This document shows, one piece after another, positions 58,897 to 64,000 of a stretch of DNA of 64,000 nt (position 1 is the first letter of the stretch; every line of letters begins with the position of its first letter). The position numbers and the translations under genes were made by a program. The notes beneath the pieces were generated by a model that ran no database searches, was not told the DNA's origin, and saw only the letters and a list, made by a program, of their open reading frames with translations. Source of the DNA: Montifringilla adamsi (Eukaryota; Chordata; Aves; Passeriformes; Passeridae); contig JAGGNK010000002.1 of assembly GCA_017590115.1 (NCBI GenBank), positions 19,215,264-19,279,263 of the forward strand, read 5' to 3'.

Positions 58897-61800
58897 CTGA
58901 AACAAGAAAGTAATAATGGTTAGTTTATTTTCCAGTTTGCCCTGAGAGAGAAATCTAACATGTACTTCCCAGCAGGACAGAACAGAACACTGTAATCCAG
59001 CTAACTATCCAGAAAAACAACACTTCTTAAATTTAACAACACACATTCATCCCCAAGCTAGGTTATTGATTTAGATCAAAGATGACTTTTAGGCACCAGC
59101 CGTTTCACGTGCATTTAAACCACCGATGACCGTGTTGCCACCACTATGAGCAGGGACACAAGCACCAATTCAGAAACTGACTTTTATGAACACGCCAAGC
59201 CAGCCCCTGCCTGATGCTTTTAGGTCTACAATACTTCACTGCCACCTGTGAATTATGACACATAACTAGGCCTTGAAAAAATTCACCTGTCCCAGTTTTA
59301 TATTCATCATGCTCTATTTATACTTGAGAATAGAAATTTCTTCTTCTGTGTATCCTGTTACTTCCTTTTGGCAAAGGAATGCTCTGAGTGCCACAGCAGC
59401 TGGAAGCAAGCAGCAAGTGAAAGCAGCAGTGACAAACCAAAACACTGAACGAGATTAGTATATAACAATTTCTATTCTTAAACTGATGAACAAATTTGTG
59501 GTTTTCAGCGACAGTCACTATTATTGGGCAACTGCAAAGACACTGTCCATCACATTTACTTTTAAAATACTTGAAGAACTTCATATGCAAGGAGACAGAA
59601 TCTCAATTAATTTGGTCTTCAGCCTCTAAAGGAAGCAATGCACTGCTCATCACACTTTTACCTAGTTGTAAATTGCCACAGAGATGTTAACCCTTAACAG
59701 ACAAAAAAAGGGAAGATCTCAATTGCACTGAGTTCCCTCTCAAAACCACAGCTACATGCCAGCCCTGGGACAGCCCTTCCCAGCTCCACTGCAGGCATGA
59801 CAAGATCATGCACTCAGCTCTCTCTAGTTTTATATTATCCTTTTCTGTCTGTACAGCCCATGTTTAACATCAGCTCCAATCTCTTTCACTATTGTGACTG
59901 ACTTAACAACTAGAAGATTCTTTATTAAGCATTCAGGTTTTTTACATGAGTTACATTTCTGTCTTTCAGACCACATCTACACACTTCCTAAGCAAGCAGC
60001 CATCTTGGGATGCTTATTATCTGTATGTCAATTCTTACATTCCTCATGCTACCATGTATATTTTCAGTTAAAGGCTTTTTGACAGACTATTATTATATGC
60101 CACAGATTACCCCTTCCTTCGAAGTTTGCAGTTGCTGCTCTCTGAAACAGTAGGAGACAGCAGATTTATGCCTGTTGATATAAGATGAGACAGCAACCAC
60201 ACAAGGAATGCAATTCCTTTGTAGGCTTGACATCACTACGTCTTTGCAGTTCACGGTCGTAACTCACTCCTTCCTACTGTGCCAAATATTCCAATACCAG
60301 CATTGTTACTCTAAACCTTACTCTCACAGTTTTGTTCTAATAATGCTTCTCAGTCTCTACTTCTGTTTTTATAAAATAGCCACTCCAAGCCTTTTATGGC
60401 TTTGAAAGCAGTTTCTTCCAAATGTTTAACAGATTAGATACCTTGAAAATTTATCTGCTGTTCCAGAAAAAAAGTCTACTATCATAACATAAATGTACAA
60501 CTATCCCAAGAATGACAGCTACCATAGATTTCTGAGCATGCCACAACTTAATATGGGAACACACTCTAAATCCACATATTTTCCTCCGATCCTTGCTGCT
60601 CTGAATCTTTATAATACGTCAGTTTTCTATAAAGCATTGCCTCAGTCATAACAGAACTTGAAGACTTCACACTGTGAAGAATTTTATCTATAGACAGATT
60701 TTCACAAGTTTCAGTAACATTGATTTTCAACTCCCCCTCCTAAAAAAGTCTGTTTAGCAGATCAAAGACCAGGTACACCCTGCTCATTTTTCAAACTTCA
60801 TCAAAAATTTTGCCAATGTACTGGAAACAGAGTAAGACACTTTTTAAGTGGCATGTTTGCCACATACCAGATTTGAAACATAAATTCAGGAGAGAAAGGC
60901 AACACTCATCACCAAGACACAGACTTAGGTAGTCAGAACCTTCTCTGGTGAGCACAGATTCCTTCTGTTGCTACCTCTACATCAATAATTGGGGCTAACC
61001 AGCACTGTAATTTCTTCTTCCCTCCCATGAACAAACATATCCTACAAACTGCATATGTGGATAGCTCTAAGGACCAGAAATATCAAAACCAGAACATTAA
61101 ACTAAAGACCCCATCACCTGTCAAAGGTACCTCTCCTAAAGAGCCACTTGATGCTCTAAGATCAGAATGGTTTAGAGATGCTGGCACAAACTAGGTTGAA
61201 AACTGGTTTTCAACTAGGTTAAAAATCCAACTGCAGATTTAGGAGTGCAAATGAATCACACCAAATCAACTAGGTTGTTTTTAAAAAAAACAAAAAAAAC
61301 AACAAAACAACAAACAACCATGGGCCAAATAGACTAGAATCTTCTAAAGGCTCAGGTCAGCAGAGTTGTGTTGAAATTGCAACTAGTATTACTGGACAAA
61401 AATTAACATAAGGTAAGAGAACATTATTTATAAGGTTCTCCTGAACAGTAGCTTTACCTACATGATTGCTTATGTTAGAGCAAAAAAAAGCTCAGTTTTT
61501 GCCTCTATTTTTAAGAACATGAACCACAGCACAGCACCTGATTCCACTGAAATTCAGTGTGTTTTCCCCCCTCAGCCCTTCGGATACTTGTGATTCCATG
61601 AACACTATAAGGCCCAAAAAAGGTAAAGCAGTAAAAATGTTTCTGATTTCTATACAGCAATAAATATCCCAGTCAAAGGGATCTGCAAATGAATAGCAAC
61701 TGGGGAAAAAAAACAAACCTCTGAACTAGTGTGGCTTGTTTGAAAACTCTAGCCAGCATGTTTTCCACATTTTCTGTGTTTTAACACCCATTTCACAAAT

Positions 61801-64000
61801 TTGTCACTTGTTCCAGATTTGAGCACTTCATACTGGATCTTTAGGCTGGTGCTGACAAGTACCACAGGTTTTCAGATTCCCCTTTTAACTACTTTGACTA
61901 AAGCCAATCTTAAAACACAGATAACGGCACACTGTTTCCTACACCTGTACCTCTGCCCAGCAGAATTGCTATTATTAGTGGCACTAATTGAAATCCAACC
62001 CTGCCATATCACATTGCATGGCTTGAAATGTATTTTCTTGAAGAGCATAGGTAGCACTTCAATCCTGACCGCTTTTCTAAGCTCATTTTGAACATCATCC
62101 CTTATTAAAATGAGCTTCTCATTAGAACAGAAGTATTTAGGTAAGATTTAGTAAGACCATACCAGGATGTTGCACATTCAAACTGAAACCCAAGTTTTGA
62201 AGCACTAGCAACAAGAAGCACACCTCTGCAGCTCAGGCTTCTCTGACAGACACCAATGAACACAACACGACAGAGAACAGATATCCAAAGGCTCTTTGGA
62301 AAAGCTGTTAAAAGAAAGTTCTAACACTAAGTACTTTAAAAAAAAAAAAAAACACAACAAAAAAGACCCAAACAAAGCAACAAACAAACTAAAAGCACAA
62401 GCAAGTAAGTAAAATACCCCACTAGTTGCAAGAGTTGAGACCATTACATTTTCTGATTAGTCTAAACTCCTTCACATTTTGAGGTTTTTTACATCTTTCA
62501 CATGCACATCTCTACCAAATGACCCAGCACCAAGACTAACACCAATTCCTCCAATGAGCCTTTATAATCAGTTTGTTTGGTTTAATCCAATATAACAAAT
62601 TAGTTTCTTGGCTAGTGTTTACTTTACCCAATCCTAACCATTCACCAAATTAAACTGCATGAAAGAGCACCTGAATGGTCTGCATTGAAGAACTCACTGT
62701 TGTGGGATAGATCCTTATTTTTCCTCTAAGCAGGTGACCTGCATATTTTAAGATTCTACCTTTTAAAGTAATGCCTACTAGCCTAGGAAAGTGATGCTAT
62801 CCCAGTGTACAGCAGCTCACTGCATGTCATTGACCATTCTAAGAAGGCACAGGTAAAAGATCTTTTGCCAGAGCCATTTAAAACTCACAAACCCAGATGA
62901 AGATGACTCAAGACACTTCTTTAGCCAAGAAGCAAGATATGTCCAAAAATCCCTTTACACGTAGTGGGGAGACACTGCCAACCTTCATTGTTTTTTGATG
63001 ATCTTGTCCTCTGCTCTATATTCTGCTGAATAGTCTGGTCTGCAATATCTATACTACCACTTTCTGATACACAGAAACAAGATGCTATACACAAAGCCAG
63101 CATCTAACTGAGTAAGGGACAGTTATTAGTAAACCAGGTTAAATTCAAAATTAAAAACAAGGATTATTCCAAAGAATAATGTCAAAATACATTAAGCACA
63201 CTCTTCTCCTCTACTCATCTCTTCTAGCTTTATTGTTTAATGAAGAAAGAAGAATTCAAAGCACGAGCAGATTGTAAGAAAGCAAATAGAAAAGCACTCT
63301 GCACTTGGCTGATACTTCTCATGTACCTTAAAAGCTCTCTGTATCATACTGGTTTCAATCACCGCACAGTGGTGGGTGCTTCAGCATCTCAGATTCTAAA
63401 CACAATCTACCCAGAAGATCAAAACTCAATTTTGAAAATGGCATTAACTCACAAGTGAAAATGATGTTCAAAAATAGAGGTCACTGTAAAGAAACATGCT
63501 TTGACTATGTTCAGGATTTTTTTGCCTCCACAAATAAAATACATATAAAAATGTAGCTACCTCCATCCAACCACATTTGTTATTTCTTCAAAGATTAGCT
63601 GCACTTTATACATTAAAATCAAATTGTCTGGTTTGGGTGTGCACACCACCATATTTCACGTCAGATTATATTACTGTCAGTGTTGGTATACAAGCACTCA
63701 GTTCCTATTTACGTATTCATTATGATCCCTTTGGAAATGCCCTGGGTAATGCAATGCACTGCCATGGAGGAGGCATTAACACCACCCCTTTTATTTCTGT
63801 CAGAGTTACTGAGACCTAGTAGGCAAGAATAGAGAAAACCAAAATACCTAGTGCTAACTTAAGTGGAACAGATCAAGGTCCCATTTTTGGAAGGCTGTTA
63901 ATGCAAACCATGTGTAACATTACATTAGCAAACTTCTTCACCTCCAGAAACTGTGAAGGACTGAACCCTACTTTCTAAAACAATGCCTGCTAAGGAATAT
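58897..64000 (-). other. TM9SF2: Last intron of TM9SF2 (partial)
   Basis: AT-rich sequence upstream of the terminal exon. I searched by eye for the preceding exon (expected minus-strand coding for a helix ending FFLFT plus a donor) and did not find it, so the intron appears longer than 5.1 kb. It holds A-rich low-complexity tracts at 61283-61318 (A/C with CAAAA units) and 62338-62400. No other gene or transposon recognised. Confidence 0.7.

Overview
The window reads as a euchromatic stretch of a bird nuclear genome. It has no prokaryotic gene structure. Almost every open frame is short and unlike any protein I know, and interspersed repeats are very sparse. The repeats that can be recognised are 3' ends of CR1-type LINEs, as in birds and other sauropsids. 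A run of seven Ns at 36976-36982 shows that this is an assembled scaffold.

One gene is certain. The last exon of TM9SF2 lies on the minus strand at about 58256-58896. It has a good splice acceptor, 22 C-terminal codons and stop, a 573-base 3' UTR and a canonical AATAAA. From 58897 to the right edge is the last TM9SF2 intron; I found no earlier exon there. In mammals, and by my recollection in chicken, the gene downstream of TM9SF2 in the same orientation is CLYBL, followed by ZIC5/ZIC2. The left 58 kb is therefore probably the TM9SF2-CLYBL intergenic region plus a long first CLYBL intron, but I could not recognise any CLYBL coding exon.

Layout: 0-11.3 kb is noncoding, with three GC-rich minisatellites (about 17/23-bp, 20-bp and 38-bp units) and two short tandem duplications. 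From 11.3 to 21 kb it is noncoding, with an AT-rich block that looks conserved (15.76-17.1 kb, containing an RFX X-box match) and a tail-to-tail pair of CR1 3' ends (18.4-18.8 kb). At 21.0-21.95 kb there are two CpG-dense blocks, each with a short minus-strand frame followed by AATAAA. From 22 to 37 kb AT-rich blocks resembling regulatory DNA alternate with plain sequence; this stretch includes a 205-bp uninterrupted homopurine tract and the assembly gap. At 37.1-37.3 kb is a third CpG-rich block. From 37.3 to 54.6 kb it is noncoding, with several AT-rich homeodomain-site-like blocks. At 54.74-55.2 kb is a GC-rich minus-strand element with CCAAT boxes, TATA and AATAAA, either a retroviral-type LTR or a host promoter. 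From 55.2 to 58.25 kb it is intergenic.

I found no CRISPR array, tRNA, rRNA, operon or multi-gene system. The most unusual items are the 21-copy 38-bp array that is stop-free in all three plus frames, the paired CpG/AATAAA units at 21 kb, and the LTR-like element at 54.7-55.2 kb.
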